From: Hanamia caeni
Lineage (GTDB): Bacteria > Bacteroidota > Bacteroidia > Chitinophagales > Chitinophagaceae
Assembly: GCF_003721595.1 (NCBI RefSeq)
Contig: NZ_RJJR01000001.1
Location: 310,001 to 374,000 of the forward strand
Direction of reading: 5' to 3'
DNA: 64,000 nucleotides
The notes under the pieces are model-generated. The model saw nothing but the letters and a program-made list of their open reading frames with translations. It did no database searches and was not told the origin of the DNA. A program made the position numbers and the translations under genes. Below are positions 46,498 through 54,007 of the stretch, piece by piece (position 1 is the stretch's first letter; each line of letters begins with the position of its first letter).

Positions 46498-47673
46498 TTA
46501 CGCATTTACAGATGCAGGAATATTTTGCTTTTCTGAAAGAAGAAAGTTTACTTCTTCCCTTAAGGCATTTAAAAATTTATCTGCATCTTTTTTATCTAAT
46601 GCCAAAGAAGGCAATAATCTTATCACATTTGGTTTGGCATATCCCGTAAAAATTTTATGCCGTTTTAATAGGTTCGCCCTAAGCTCCTGCAATTCTGAAG
46701 GTACATCAAATCCAATCATCAATCCTTTACCGCGAACATTTTCCAGCGATGGAATTTTTGCAATCTCATTCAAAAGATAATTCCCAGTTTCATCCGCATT
46801 CTTCAAAATATTTTCCTTTTCCATTACCTCCAAAACTGCAATGGCAGCAGCACAAGCTAAATGATTGCCGCCAAAGGTGGTTCCAAGCATGAAATGTTTG
46901 GCCGCAATGGCCGGTGAAATAGAAATAGCACCAATAGGGAATCCGTTGCCCATCCCTTTTGCCATTGAATAAATATCTGCCTCTACATCTGCCTGGTCCT
47001 GCGAATAAAATGTACCTGTTCTGCCGTACCCACATTGAACCTCGTCAGCAATAAAAACTGCACCATATTGATTGCATACATTCCGAACCAATTGTAAAAA
47101 TGTTTTTGACGCCACCCTTATTCCGCCTACGCCCTGGATGCCTTCTACGATAACGGCACAAATTTCATTGCCATTTTTTTCAAAATACTTTTTTAATGCA
47201 TCTTCATCATTAAAGGGTAGAAAGGCGACATTTTCTGTTTCATTTACAGGAGCAACAATGGACGGGTTGTCTGTTGCTGAAACTGCCAATGATGTTCTTC
47301 CGTGAAAAGATTTTGTGAAAGCAATAATTTTTTTTCTTCCATTGTGAAATGAAGCGAGCTTCAAAGCATTCTCATTTGCCTCCGCGCCGGAATTGCACAG
47401 AAATAACTGGTAATTATTTTTGCCCGATACTTTGCCTAATTTATCTGCTAATTCCTGTTGCAGCGGGATTTTAATTGAGTTGGAATAAAAAGCAATTTTT
47501 TCCAATTGGTCTTCAATTTTTTTAACCCAGTGTGGATGGGTATGACCAATACTGATTACCGCATGGCCGCCATACATATCAAGATATTCAATACCCTTAT
47601 CGTCCCAAACGTAGGAGCCAAGGCCTTTCACGATATTAATATCATTAATTGGATAAACGTCGAATAGTTTCAT
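46498..47673 (-). CDS. argD: Acetylornithine/succinylornithine aminotransferase
   Basis: A 391-residue class III PLP aminotransferase, fourth step of arginine synthesis. Motifs: LFLCNSGAEANENALKLA, AFTKSFHGRTSLAVSATD, FIADEVQCGYGRTG, and the PLP lysine in SMAKGMGNGFPIGA. The length is typical of ArgD. The 75 bases upstream are filled by the left repeat tract that follows the four-helix gene. ATG start at 47673. Confidence 0.95.
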   Translation of the reverse strand: MKLFDVYPINDINIVKGLGSYVWDDKGIEYLDMYGGHAVISIGHTHPHWVKKIEDQLEKIAFYSNSIKIPLQQELADKLGKVSGKNNYQLFLCNSGAEANENALKLASFHNGRKKIIAFTKSFHGRTSLAVSATDNPSIVAPVNETENVAFLPFNDEDALKKYFEKNGNEICAVIVEGIQGVGGIRVASKTFLQLVRNVCNQYGAVFIADEVQCGYGRTGTFYSQDQADVEADIYSMAKGMGNGFPIGAISISPAIAAKHFMLGTTFGGNHLACAAAIAVLEVMEKENILKNADETGNYLLNEIAKIPSLENVRGKGLMIGFDVPSELQELRANLLKRHKIFTGYAKPNVIRLLPSLALDKKDADKFLNALREEVNFLLSEKQNIPASVNA

Positions 47674-47682
47674 AGTTTTATT

Positions 47683-47757
47683 GCTTTAGGCTTAATGCCA
47701 AAAGCCTAATGCAGGCAAAAGCCACTTTCGACCTGCTGCTTAGCGCTTTCAGCCTCT
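47683..47757. repeat. Word-like repeat tract, argD side of the four-helix gene
   Basis: GCTTTAGG, CTTAATGCC (47691-47699), GCCTAATGC (47704-47712) and GCTTTCAGCC are strung together. CTTAATGCC and GCCTAATGC recur in the tract on the other side of the four-helix gene. The stop codon of that gene lies inside the - strand word GGCTGAAAGC. Confidence 0.75.
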
Positions 47758-48105
47758 AATTGATTTTATTAAGTTTATAAGTTTCGCTTTTATCTCATTT
47801 ATCTTTTTTAATCCTGCATCAAATGATGACTCTGAAATATATGACAAATCGTTTATCAAAATAAAACAGTATTCTACTTCCTGGGCAGAACCTAATGCAA
47901 TATCTAAAAAATGAGCAAAATCTTTTTCAGTATTTCTTCCACAACCTTCCACTATGCTCAAAGGAATAGAGTAAGACGCACGTTTAATCTGGCTACACAA
48001 TTCGTATTGCTCCGATTTTGGCATTTGTGGAATAATATTTTTATAAACAAATAATGTCAGTTCATGTCCTTTAACCCAAACATCATATTTCTTATAATCT
48101 CTCAT
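47749..48105 (-). CDS. Four-helix-bundle protein (23S rRNA intervening-sequence type)
   Basis: A 118-residue all-helical protein of the S23/IVP family: opening YKKYDVWVKGHELTLFVYKN, then SQIKRASYSIPLSIVEGCGR and DFAHFLDIALGSAQEVEY. Relatives are encoded in 23S rRNA intervening sequences or scattered among Bacteroidota genes, with no settled function. It lies between argC and argD on the operon strand and is bounded on both sides by related repeat tracts, which suggests it arrived as a unit. Confidence 0.88.
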   Translation of the reverse strand: MRDYKKYDVWVKGHELTLFVYKNIIPQMPKSEQYELCSQIKRASYSIPLSIVEGCGRNTEKDFAHFLDIALGSAQEVEYCFILINDLSYISESSFDAGLKKINEIKAKLINLIKSIRG

Positions 48106-48110
48106 TTTAT

Positions 48111-48230
48111 GTTTAACGCCTAATGCTTAATGCCGGCTTACGCTTTGTGCCTTACGCCCTCTGCTTTCGGCTTTCTGCCTTTAGCTTTCAGCTTTCAGCT
48201 TCAAAAGTAATTCGCTTTCAGCTTTAGCCC
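48111..48230. repeat. Word-like repeat tract, argC side of the four-helix gene
   Basis: A run of GCCTAATGC (48118-48126), CTTAATGCC (48126-48134), GGCTTACGC, GCTTTCGGC, GCTTTCTGCC and three GCTTTCAGC words. The last copies lie inside the 3' end of argC, so the argC stop codon (48201-48203) sits within the tract. Confidence 0.8.
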
Positions 48231-49187
48231 TTCGGTTTCTTCAAGGCCAAACATCAAATTCATATTTTGCACCGCCTGCCCGCTGGCACCTTTTAAAAGA
48301 TTATCGATGGCAGAATGGATTACAACAATTTCGCCGACCTGTTCCAGGTTGATAAAGCAATTGTTTGTATTTACCACCTGTTTTAAAAAAATCGGCTCAT
48401 GACTAATTTTTATAAACGGATGCCCTTCGTAAAATTGTTCGTATAAGTTGTACAGTTCAGAAAGCGTTTCAGAACATTTTAATTGAGAAGTGATAAAAAT
48501 CCCTCTTGTAAAATCGCCGCGCCACGGTACAAAATGAATCGACGGTATTTCCTTTTCTCCTGACACGCTGCTTAAGGTTTCATTTATCTCGTTTATGTGT
48601 TGGTGTTTTAAAGATTTATAAGCCTGCACATTATTTTCGCGCCAGGAGAAATGAGTGGTTTCACTTTTCGATTGTCCCGCACCGGTAGAGCCTGTAATGC
48701 CTGTGCTGTAAACATCTAACAATAATTTATTTTTTGCCAGCGGCAACAAACCAAATTCAATACTGGAAGCGAAGCAACCGGGATTAGAAATATTATCTGA
48801 TTTTCTGATCGCTTCCCTGTTTATTTCCGGAAGGCCATAAATGAACTTTCGGCCTTTGATTTCTGAATTTTCTTTTAACCGAAAATCCTGCGACAAAGAA
48901 ATTGTTTTTATGTTTTTGGGAATATCATTTTCTTCCATGAAAATCTTCGAATCTCCATGGCCCACACAGAGGAAAAGCACATCAATATTATGGCCTATCT
49001 GGTGAGAGAATTCCAAATCAGTTTCTCCCAATAAGTCATGATGAACACTGCTGACTTTATTACCTGCATTGCTTTTACTGTGTATATAAATAATTTCAGC
49101 AGAAGGATGATTGAGTAATATCCGTATCAATTCGCCTCCGGTGTAGCCCGCGCCTCCAATTATTCCAACCCTGACTTTATTTTCCAT
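48201..49187 (-). CDS. argC: N-acetyl-gamma-glutamyl-phosphate reductase
   Basis: A 328-residue NADPH-dependent reductase, third step of arginine synthesis. The N-terminal Rossmann motif is VGIIGGAGYTGGELIRIL, the catalytic cysteine is in SNPGCFASSIE, and the HQHINEI region follows. The C-terminus (GLKLKANYF) is encoded by the repeat word described for 48111-48230. Its start overlaps the end of argG by 11 bases (49177-49187), so translation is probably coupled. Confidence 0.95.
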   Translation of the reverse strand: MENKVRVGIIGGAGYTGGELIRILLNHPSAEIIYIHSKSNAGNKVSSVHHDLLGETDLEFSHQIGHNIDVLFLCVGHGDSKIFMEENDIPKNIKTISLSQDFRLKENSEIKGRKFIYGLPEINREAIRKSDNISNPGCFASSIEFGLLPLAKNKLLLDVYSTGITGSTGAGQSKSETTHFSWRENNVQAYKSLKHQHINEINETLSSVSGEKEIPSIHFVPWRGDFTRGIFITSQLKCSETLSELYNLYEQFYEGHPFIKISHEPIFLKQVVNTNNCFINLEQVGEIVVIHSAIDNLLKGASGQAVQNMNLMFGLEETEGLKLKANYF

Positions 49188-50379
49188 CTGTACTATTTTT
49201 TACAGCATGATAAATTGCTGTTTGATTACCAAATATTTTGCTGAAGCCCCTCACATCTTCTCCCGTCCAGCCGGTGTTCATCTCTCCATATTTTCCAAAT
49301 TTGCTGCTCATCAAATCATAGGGCGATTCTATACCATAAATCTGAAAGCGATACGGCATCAACTGAATAAAAACGTCACCTGTTACATTTTGCTGCGAAG
49401 ATGTGAAAAAGGCTTCAATGTCTCTCATCACCGGATCTAACAGTTGCCCTTCATGCAGCCAGTTGCCGTAAAAATCTGCTAACTGGCTTTTTAAAGTTAG
49501 TTGCCATTTTGTAAGCACATTTTTTTCCAGCGCATGATGAGCTTTAATAATGATTACCGGAGCGGCAGCCTCAAAACCTACTCTGCCTTTAATTCCGATG
49601 ATGGTATCGCCCACGTGAATATCGCGTCCAACCGCAAAAGGCCCTGCAATGCTTTGCAAATATTGAATGGCTTCAACAGGGTTATCAAAATGAGCATCAT
49701 TTATGCCTTTTAATTCCCCTTTCTCAAAATGTAATTTTATTTCTTCGGGATTATGTTTGCTAAGCTGGGTAGGCCAGGCGTCTTCCGGCAGCATCCCATT
49801 TGAACTTAATGTTTCTTTTCCACCCACGCTGGTACCCCACAATCCTTTATTGATTGAATAAACTGATTTCTCAAAATTCATTTGTACCCCCTTTGATTTC
49901 AGGTAATCAATTTCTTCCTGCCGTGATAATTGCATGTCCCGAATAGGCGTTATAATTTCCACTCCCGGGATCATTATATGAAAGATCATATCAAATCTTA
50001 CCTGGTCATTGCCCGCTCCTGTGCTGCCATGAGCTACTGCATCAGCGCCAATTTTTTTTACATGCTCCGCAATATGCAAGGCTTGCGAAACCCTTTCAGC
50101 GCTTACACTTAAAGGATAGGTATTGTTTTTTAAAACATTGCCAAACACGAGGTATTTAATGATGGAATCGTAATAACTTTTCGTTGCGTCTACGCAGATA
50201 TGAGATGCAACGCCCAGCTTATAGGCATGTTCTTCAATCCGCTTCAATTCTTCATTCGAAAATCCGCCTGTATTTACAATAATGCTGTGCACCTCATAGT
50301 GCTTTTCGTCAGTAAAATATTTCACACAATACGAGGTGTCTAATCCACCGCTAAAACCTATAACCACTTTTTTGCTCAT
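49177..50379 (-). CDS. argG: Argininosuccinate synthase
   Basis: A 400-residue ATP-dependent ligase joining citrulline and aspartate. The N-terminal P-loop is VIGFSGGLDTSYC. AHGSTGAGNDQVRFD and SINKGLWGTSVGG are family marks. It is a slightly short, Bacteroidota-type ArgG. It follows the GNAT gene by 14 bases and overlaps argC. Its partner argininosuccinate lyase (argH) is not in this cluster. Confidence 0.95.
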   Translation of the reverse strand: MSKKVVIGFSGGLDTSYCVKYFTDEKHYEVHSIIVNTGGFSNEELKRIEEHAYKLGVASHICVDATKSYYDSIIKYLVFGNVLKNNTYPLSVSAERVSQALHIAEHVKKIGADAVAHGSTGAGNDQVRFDMIFHIMIPGVEIITPIRDMQLSRQEEIDYLKSKGVQMNFEKSVYSINKGLWGTSVGGKETLSSNGMLPEDAWPTQLSKHNPEEIKLHFEKGELKGINDAHFDNPVEAIQYLQSIAGPFAVGRDIHVGDTIIGIKGRVGFEAAAPVIIIKAHHALEKNVLTKWQLTLKSQLADFYGNWLHEGQLLDPVMRDIEAFFTSSQQNVTGDVFIQLMPYRFQIYGIESPYDLMSSKFGKYGEMNTGWTGEDVRGFSKIFGNQTAIYHAVKNSTDGK

Positions 50380-50393
50380 TACTAATTTGTTTA

Positions 50394-51089
50394 TTAAAAA
50401 TTAAAGAAGATACTAAATAGTGACTTAAAATGTCCTTCCTTTTTCTTTTTCCAATATCGTATCAGTTTCGCTTTTTTCAGCCGCATAAATCTTTCATACA
50501 CCTTTGCTTTTTTTCTAAATTCACTCGCAGTTTCAGCAGGCTCAGGATGGTCTTTGGGGTCGTAAAGCATAGCGGTGCATAGACAATTTTTTCTATTCTT
50601 GCTCATCAGTATGTCGTAGTTGACACAACTTTTGCAACCCGCCCAAAAGTTCTCATCATCCGTGAGCTCAGAATATGTCACCGGCTCATAACCCAGATCG
50701 CTGTTAATTTTCATGACGGCCAGACCTGTAGTAAGTCCGAAAATCTTTGCATCAGGATATTTCTTTCTTGATAGTTGAAAGATGCGGCCTTTAATATTTT
50801 TTGCAATTCCCGACTTTCTGAATTCGGGGGCAACAATAAGTCCGCTATTGGCAACGAATTTTTCATGGCCCCACGCCTCAATATAACAAAAGCCCACCCA
50901 TTTGCCCTCTTTTGTAACAGCAATTACAGCTTTCCCTTCTGTTATTTTTTGGGAAATGTATTCAGGGGAGCGTTTTGCAATTCCCGTGCCGCGGGCCTGT
51001 GCAGAGGAGGCCATTTCATCTGTAATAGTTGATGCGTAAATGACGTCTGAAGGAATTGCAACACGAACAATTATGTTTGATTGTTCCAA
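50394..51089 (-). CDS. GNAT acyltransferase, probable ArgA-like first enzyme
   Basis: A 231-residue protein. Residues about 7-140 form a GNAT fold with the acyl-CoA loop VAPEFRKSGIAKNIKG. A following cysteine cluster, CKSC then NCLC, spaced by about 15 residues, may bind zinc. The C-terminus is basic (Lys/Arg-rich) and aromatic. As first gene of the arginine operon it is the likely N-acetyl- or N-succinylglutamate synthase; this is inference from position. The start is a TTG at 51089; the next in-frame codon upstream of the conserved strand is a stop at 51104. Confidence 0.8.
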   Translation of the reverse strand: MEQSNIIVRVAIPSDVIYASTITDEMASSAQARGTGIAKRSPEYISQKITEGKAVIAVTKEGKWVGFCYIEAWGHEKFVANSGLIVAPEFRKSGIAKNIKGRIFQLSRKKYPDAKIFGLTTGLAVMKINSDLGYEPVTYSELTDDENFWAGCKSCVNYDILMSKNRKNCLCTAMLYDPKDHPEPAETASEFRKKAKVYERFMRLKKAKLIRYWKKKKEGHFKSLFSIFFNF

Positions 51090-51090
51090 T

Positions 51091-51282
51091 TTGCAGGAAA
51101 TTTAATTTTTAAAAAAGTAAAGGAGAAGACCGGGGATTTTTTTTCACTGATAGGTGCGATGTAAATCGCAAAGGCCTATCAGCATCCACGTCGTGGAAAC
51201 AATAAATATACCGTTGCCGGGGAAAAGAAATGATATAAACGATTTTTTTTCAAGGCTCGTTCTATTTTTTAAAATGAGAGGA
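51091..51282 (-). other. Leader of the arginine operon with two hairpins
   Basis: About 190 bases between the predicted promoter and argA. CTGATAGG (51147-51154) pairs with CCTATCAG (51175-51182), and inside it GCGAT (51156-51160) pairs with ATCGC (51165-51169). Next to it CCACG and CGTGG (51186-51196) form a second small hairpin. Neither is followed by a U-run on the operon strand, so they are not plain terminators. Confidence 0.5.
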
Positions 51283-51312
51283 CAAAAATAATGCAATATT
51301 TTTTATCGCAAA
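51283..51312 (-). promoter_or_regulatory. Consensus promoter of the arginine operon
   Basis: On the - strand TTTG (51309-51312) precedes TATTTTTG (51283-51290) by 18 bases, the expected Bacteroidota arrangement. It predicts a transcript start near 51276 and a leader of roughly 185 bases before argA. I see no other full-consensus promoter between here and argE. Confidence 0.6.
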
Positions 51313-51461
51313 TTTTTTTATTAACAAAGCAAGCCAGAAAAAATCAGCATAAAAGATTCTGTCTTGGTTATTTGCCGTTTTAACCAGCATTTAAAGTTGA
51401 ATTTTCCGGGTGCTTTTGTTGTAAGGCTTTAACCTAAAGAAATCTTAAAATAAAATCCTGT

Positions 51462-51482
51462 TCGCTCAAACGGAATGAGCGA
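51462..51482. other. Inverted repeat upstream of the UbiD gene
   Basis: TCGCTCA (51462-51468) and TGAGCGA (51476-51482) flank a seven-base spacer. No T-run follows on either strand, so it is more likely a protein-binding site or a chance hairpin than a terminator. It lies 125 bases before the ATG of the decarboxylase gene. Confidence 0.35.
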
Positions 51483-51594
51483 CTTATTAAATAGTAAAGG
51501 ATAGCCGCCTTGCCAATATTTAAATTATTCACACAAATTGAATTTGCTTATAAAAGCTGATCGTTTTATATATCGGTGGTGCAATTCCTTCAAG

Positions 51595-51602
51595 TATCTT
51601 TG
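51595..51602 (+). promoter_or_regulatory. Bacteroidota -7 box TATCTTTG next to the UbiD start
   Basis: TATCTTTG matches TANNTTTG and ends four bases before the ATG at 51607. No TTTG lies at the standard upstream spacing. If used, the mRNA would begin at or very near the start codon. Confidence 0.4.
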
Positions 51603-51606
51603 TTTT

Positions 51607-53583
51607 ATGGCTTATAAAAATTTGCAGGAATTTATTTCAGTTCTGGAAAAGGAAAACCAGTTACACCGGATAAAAGAATATGTAAATCCGATTCTGGAAA
51701 TCGCGGAAGTTACTGACAGGATCAGTAAAACTGAGGGTGGAGGAAAAGCGCTGCTTTTTGAAAATACCGGTTACGATTTTCCTGTACTTATGAATACTTA
51801 TGGTAGTGAAAAAAGGATGTGCCTCGCGCTCGGGGTAAAAGATTTGAACGACACAGCAAAAGAAATTGAGAAATTATTCCATTTACTGTCGTCTCCGAAA
51901 GAGGGTATCATTGAAAAATTAAAATTGCTGCCAACGCTGAGTCAGTTTGCAAGTTGGATGCCGAAAGTGATTAGTGGGAGAGGAGAATGCCAGCAAATAA
52001 TTATGCAGGAACCGGATATCACAACGCTTCCTGTGATCACCTGCTGGCCAAAAGACGGTGGCCCTTTTGTAACGCTTCCGGTGATTCATACCAAAGATCC
52101 GAACTCATATTCCAGAAATGTGGGAATGTACCGCATGCAAATCTTCGGGCCAAAACTTACCGGAATGCATTGGCATAAACATAAAGTTTCTGCGAAACAT
52201 TTTAATGAATATAAAAAATTAAAAAAACGTATGCCCGTTGCCGTAGCCTTAGGCGGAGATCCGGTGTATGCCTATGCCGCAACTGCGCCCTTGCCCGAAA
52301 ACGTGGATGAATATATGCTTGCAGGATTTTTAAGGAAGAAAAAAGTAGAACTGGTAAAATGTATTTCCCAGCCAGATGTTGAAGTTCCGGGCGATGCAGA
52401 TTTTATTATAGAAGGTTATGTAGATCCGGAAGACGAACTGATATGGGAAGGCCCATTCGGCGATCATACAGGATATTACTCTTTACCGGATTGGTACCCG
52501 AGGTTTCACATTACAGCCATTACGCATAAAAAAAATCCTGTCTATCCTGCAACTATCGTAGGCATTCCGCCACAGGAAGATGCATGGCTCGGAAAAGCGA
52601 CGGAGCGCATTTTCCTCGCGCCCATCAAAATGACCCTGGTTCCTGAAATTCTGGATATGGAAATGCCTGTCGAAGGAGTATTTCATAACCTTGTGATGGC
52701 AAAAATTCAAAAAGATTATGCGGGCCAGGCTCAAAAAGTGATGAATGCGATGTGGGGCGCCGGCCAAATGATGTTTAATAAAATCCTGGTAGTTGCCTCC
52801 CCTAATCCCTTCAGAGGAGGGGAATTGGAGACTCTGAATCTCAGTGATTATTTGAATGTAGCTAAAGAGGTTTTTGCAAATCTGAACCCTTCCACAGATA
52901 TTTATTTTTCACAAGGCCCGATGGATGTGCTGGATCATAGTTGTAGCAAAATGGGTTTTGGCGGTAAAATGTGCATTGACGGCACTTTCAAATTTGATGA
53001 AGAAAAGGATGAATATTTTTCGAATATGCCTCCCCGTTATGTTGAAAGCTCTTCAGATGAGTTGCAAAATATTTTTCCCGAAATAAAGGCAATAAATTCT
53101 TCTTTACTTGAAAAAGAAATTCCCTGTTTAATTATTGCCGTCAAAAAAAATAAAAAAGGCCAGATCAAAAAGTTGCACGAAGCGATTTGTGAATTAAGAA
53201 TTATTGAAGGGATAAAAATGATTTTGTATGTGGAACATACGGTCGATCCAAATGATTTGCCAGTTGCTTTATGGCGTTTTTGTAACAACCTTGATCCACG
53301 CAGAGATAATTTTATAATAAAGAAACCTATCTCGCCGACAGGCAGGCAAATAGCATCAAATTCCTCTGAATATGTGGCGTGTATTGGGTTTGACGGCACG
53401 CTTAAAACAAAAGAATTGGATGATTTTTATCGCGACTGGCCAAATATTATTATTGCCGATGATAAAACCATTGCATCGGTTGATGAAAAATGGCCGCGTC
53501 TTGACCTTGGCAAATTTATTTCTTCTCCATCTTTGAAATATAAAGACCAAATGTATGGAGAAGAGGCTGTGGCAAATGTTTGA
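51607..53583 (+). CDS. UbiD-family decarboxylase
   Basis: A 658-residue prenylated-flavin-dependent decarboxylase of the UbiD family, counting from the ATG at 51607; the open frame reaches 51538 through a TTG but the conserved part begins with AYKNLQEFI. Family regions: GMYRMQIFGPKLTGMHWHKH, VAVALGGDPVYAYAATAPLP, and EGPFGDHTGYY with the acidic residues of the active site. The length suits the menaquinone-type UbiD branch. It needs UbiX, which is not in the window. Cytosolic; quinone synthesis is the likely role. Confidence 0.9.
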   Translation: MAYKNLQEFISVLEKENQLHRIKEYVNPILEIAEVTDRISKTEGGGKALLFENTGYDFPVLMNTYGSEKRMCLALGVKDLNDTAKEIEKLFHLLSSPKEGIIEKLKLLPTLSQFASWMPKVISGRGECQQIIMQEPDITTLPVITCWPKDGGPFVTLPVIHTKDPNSYSRNVGMYRMQIFGPKLTGMHWHKHKVSAKHFNEYKKLKKRMPVAVALGGDPVYAYAATAPLPENVDEYMLAGFLRKKKVELVKCISQPDVEVPGDADFIIEGYVDPEDELIWEGPFGDHTGYYSLPDWYPRFHITAITHKKNPVYPATIVGIPPQEDAWLGKATERIFLAPIKMTLVPEILDMEMPVEGVFHNLVMAKIQKDYAGQAQKVMNAMWGAGQMMFNKILVVASPNPFRGGELETLNLSDYLNVAKEVFANLNPSTDIYFSQGPMDVLDHSCSKMGFGGKMCIDGTFKFDEEKDEYFSNMPPRYVESSSDELQNIFPEIKAINSSLLEKEIPCLIIAVKKNKKGQIKKLHEAICELRIIEGIKMILYVEHTVDPNDLPVALWRFCNNLDPRRDNFIIKKPISPTGRQIASNSSEYVACIGFDGTLKTKELDDFYRDWPNIIIADDKTIASVDEKWPRLDLGKFISSPSLKYKDQMYGEEAVANV

Positions 53584-53617
53584 GGTAGCCGAAACAAATC
53601 CATAATATCTTTGCAAT

Positions 53618-53894
53618 ATGGAAAAAGTAAAGCCGGTCTTTAACAAGCGCATTTTTTGGGATGTTGATTTTGAAAAAATAGATTACGATGCAAAAGCAAA
53701 TTTTGTGATTGAATGGGTGTTTGAACGCGGTGATGTGCCGGACATTCGTAATTGCCGTCGTTACTATGGAGAAGAAAAAATTGCATAGGCATCGCTAAAC
53801 TCAAAATTTTTACCGGAAGCAACGATGTAGCTTGCCGTCTCTCAAAATATCAGAATATAAACTTTCTATATTTATTCGTTTACTATTTCTTTGA
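53618..53894 (+). pseudogene. Decayed DUF6922-like gene
   Basis: From the ATG at 53618 the frame encodes 56 residues (VFNKRIFWDVDFEKIDYD, then FERGDVPDIRNCRRYYGEEK) and stops at a TAG (53786-53788). In the same frame beyond the stop the family-like text SKFLPEATM continues to a second stop, and after a frame change ISEYKLSIFIRLLFL runs to a TGA at 53892-53894. An intact Bacteroidota DUF6922-type protein of about 90 residues is thus broken by two stops and a frameshift. A TATCTTTG box (53606-53613) lies four bases before the ATG. Confidence 0.65.
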
Positions 53895-53904
53895 GCAAAA
53901 AAAA

Positions 53905-53944
53905 GAACCATAAATTAAAAAATTGAATTCTTAATTTATAGTTC
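53905..53944. terminator. Two-way terminator between the DUF6922 remnant and lpdA
   Basis: GAACCATAAATTAA (from 53905) and TTAATTTATAGTTC (to 53944) pair with one mismatch around a loop of about twelve bases. A-rich sequence lies on the left. It serves convergent transcripts, chiefly that of lpdA. Confidence 0.65.
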
Positions 53945-53968
53945 CTTAAATATTTGGGTGAATCCTTG

Positions 53969-54005
53969 CTAAACTTTCTAAACCATCTAAGCCATTCTAA
54001 ACTTT
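53969..54005. repeat. Four nonamer-like units of CTAAACTTT type
   Basis: CTAAACTTT (53969), CTAAACCAT (53978), CTAAGCCATT (53987) and CTAAACTTT (53997-54005) stand head to tail and end three bases from the lpdA stop codon. The first and last units are identical. Confidence 0.7.
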
Positions 54006-54007
54006 AC

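Noticed and set aside
47683..48230. The flanking repeats as a CRISPR array
   Set aside because: Words are short, variable and without regular spacers, and no cas gene is present.
51147..51182. The leader hairpin as an intrinsic terminator of the arg operon
   Set aside because: On the operon strand it is followed by an A-run, not a U-run.
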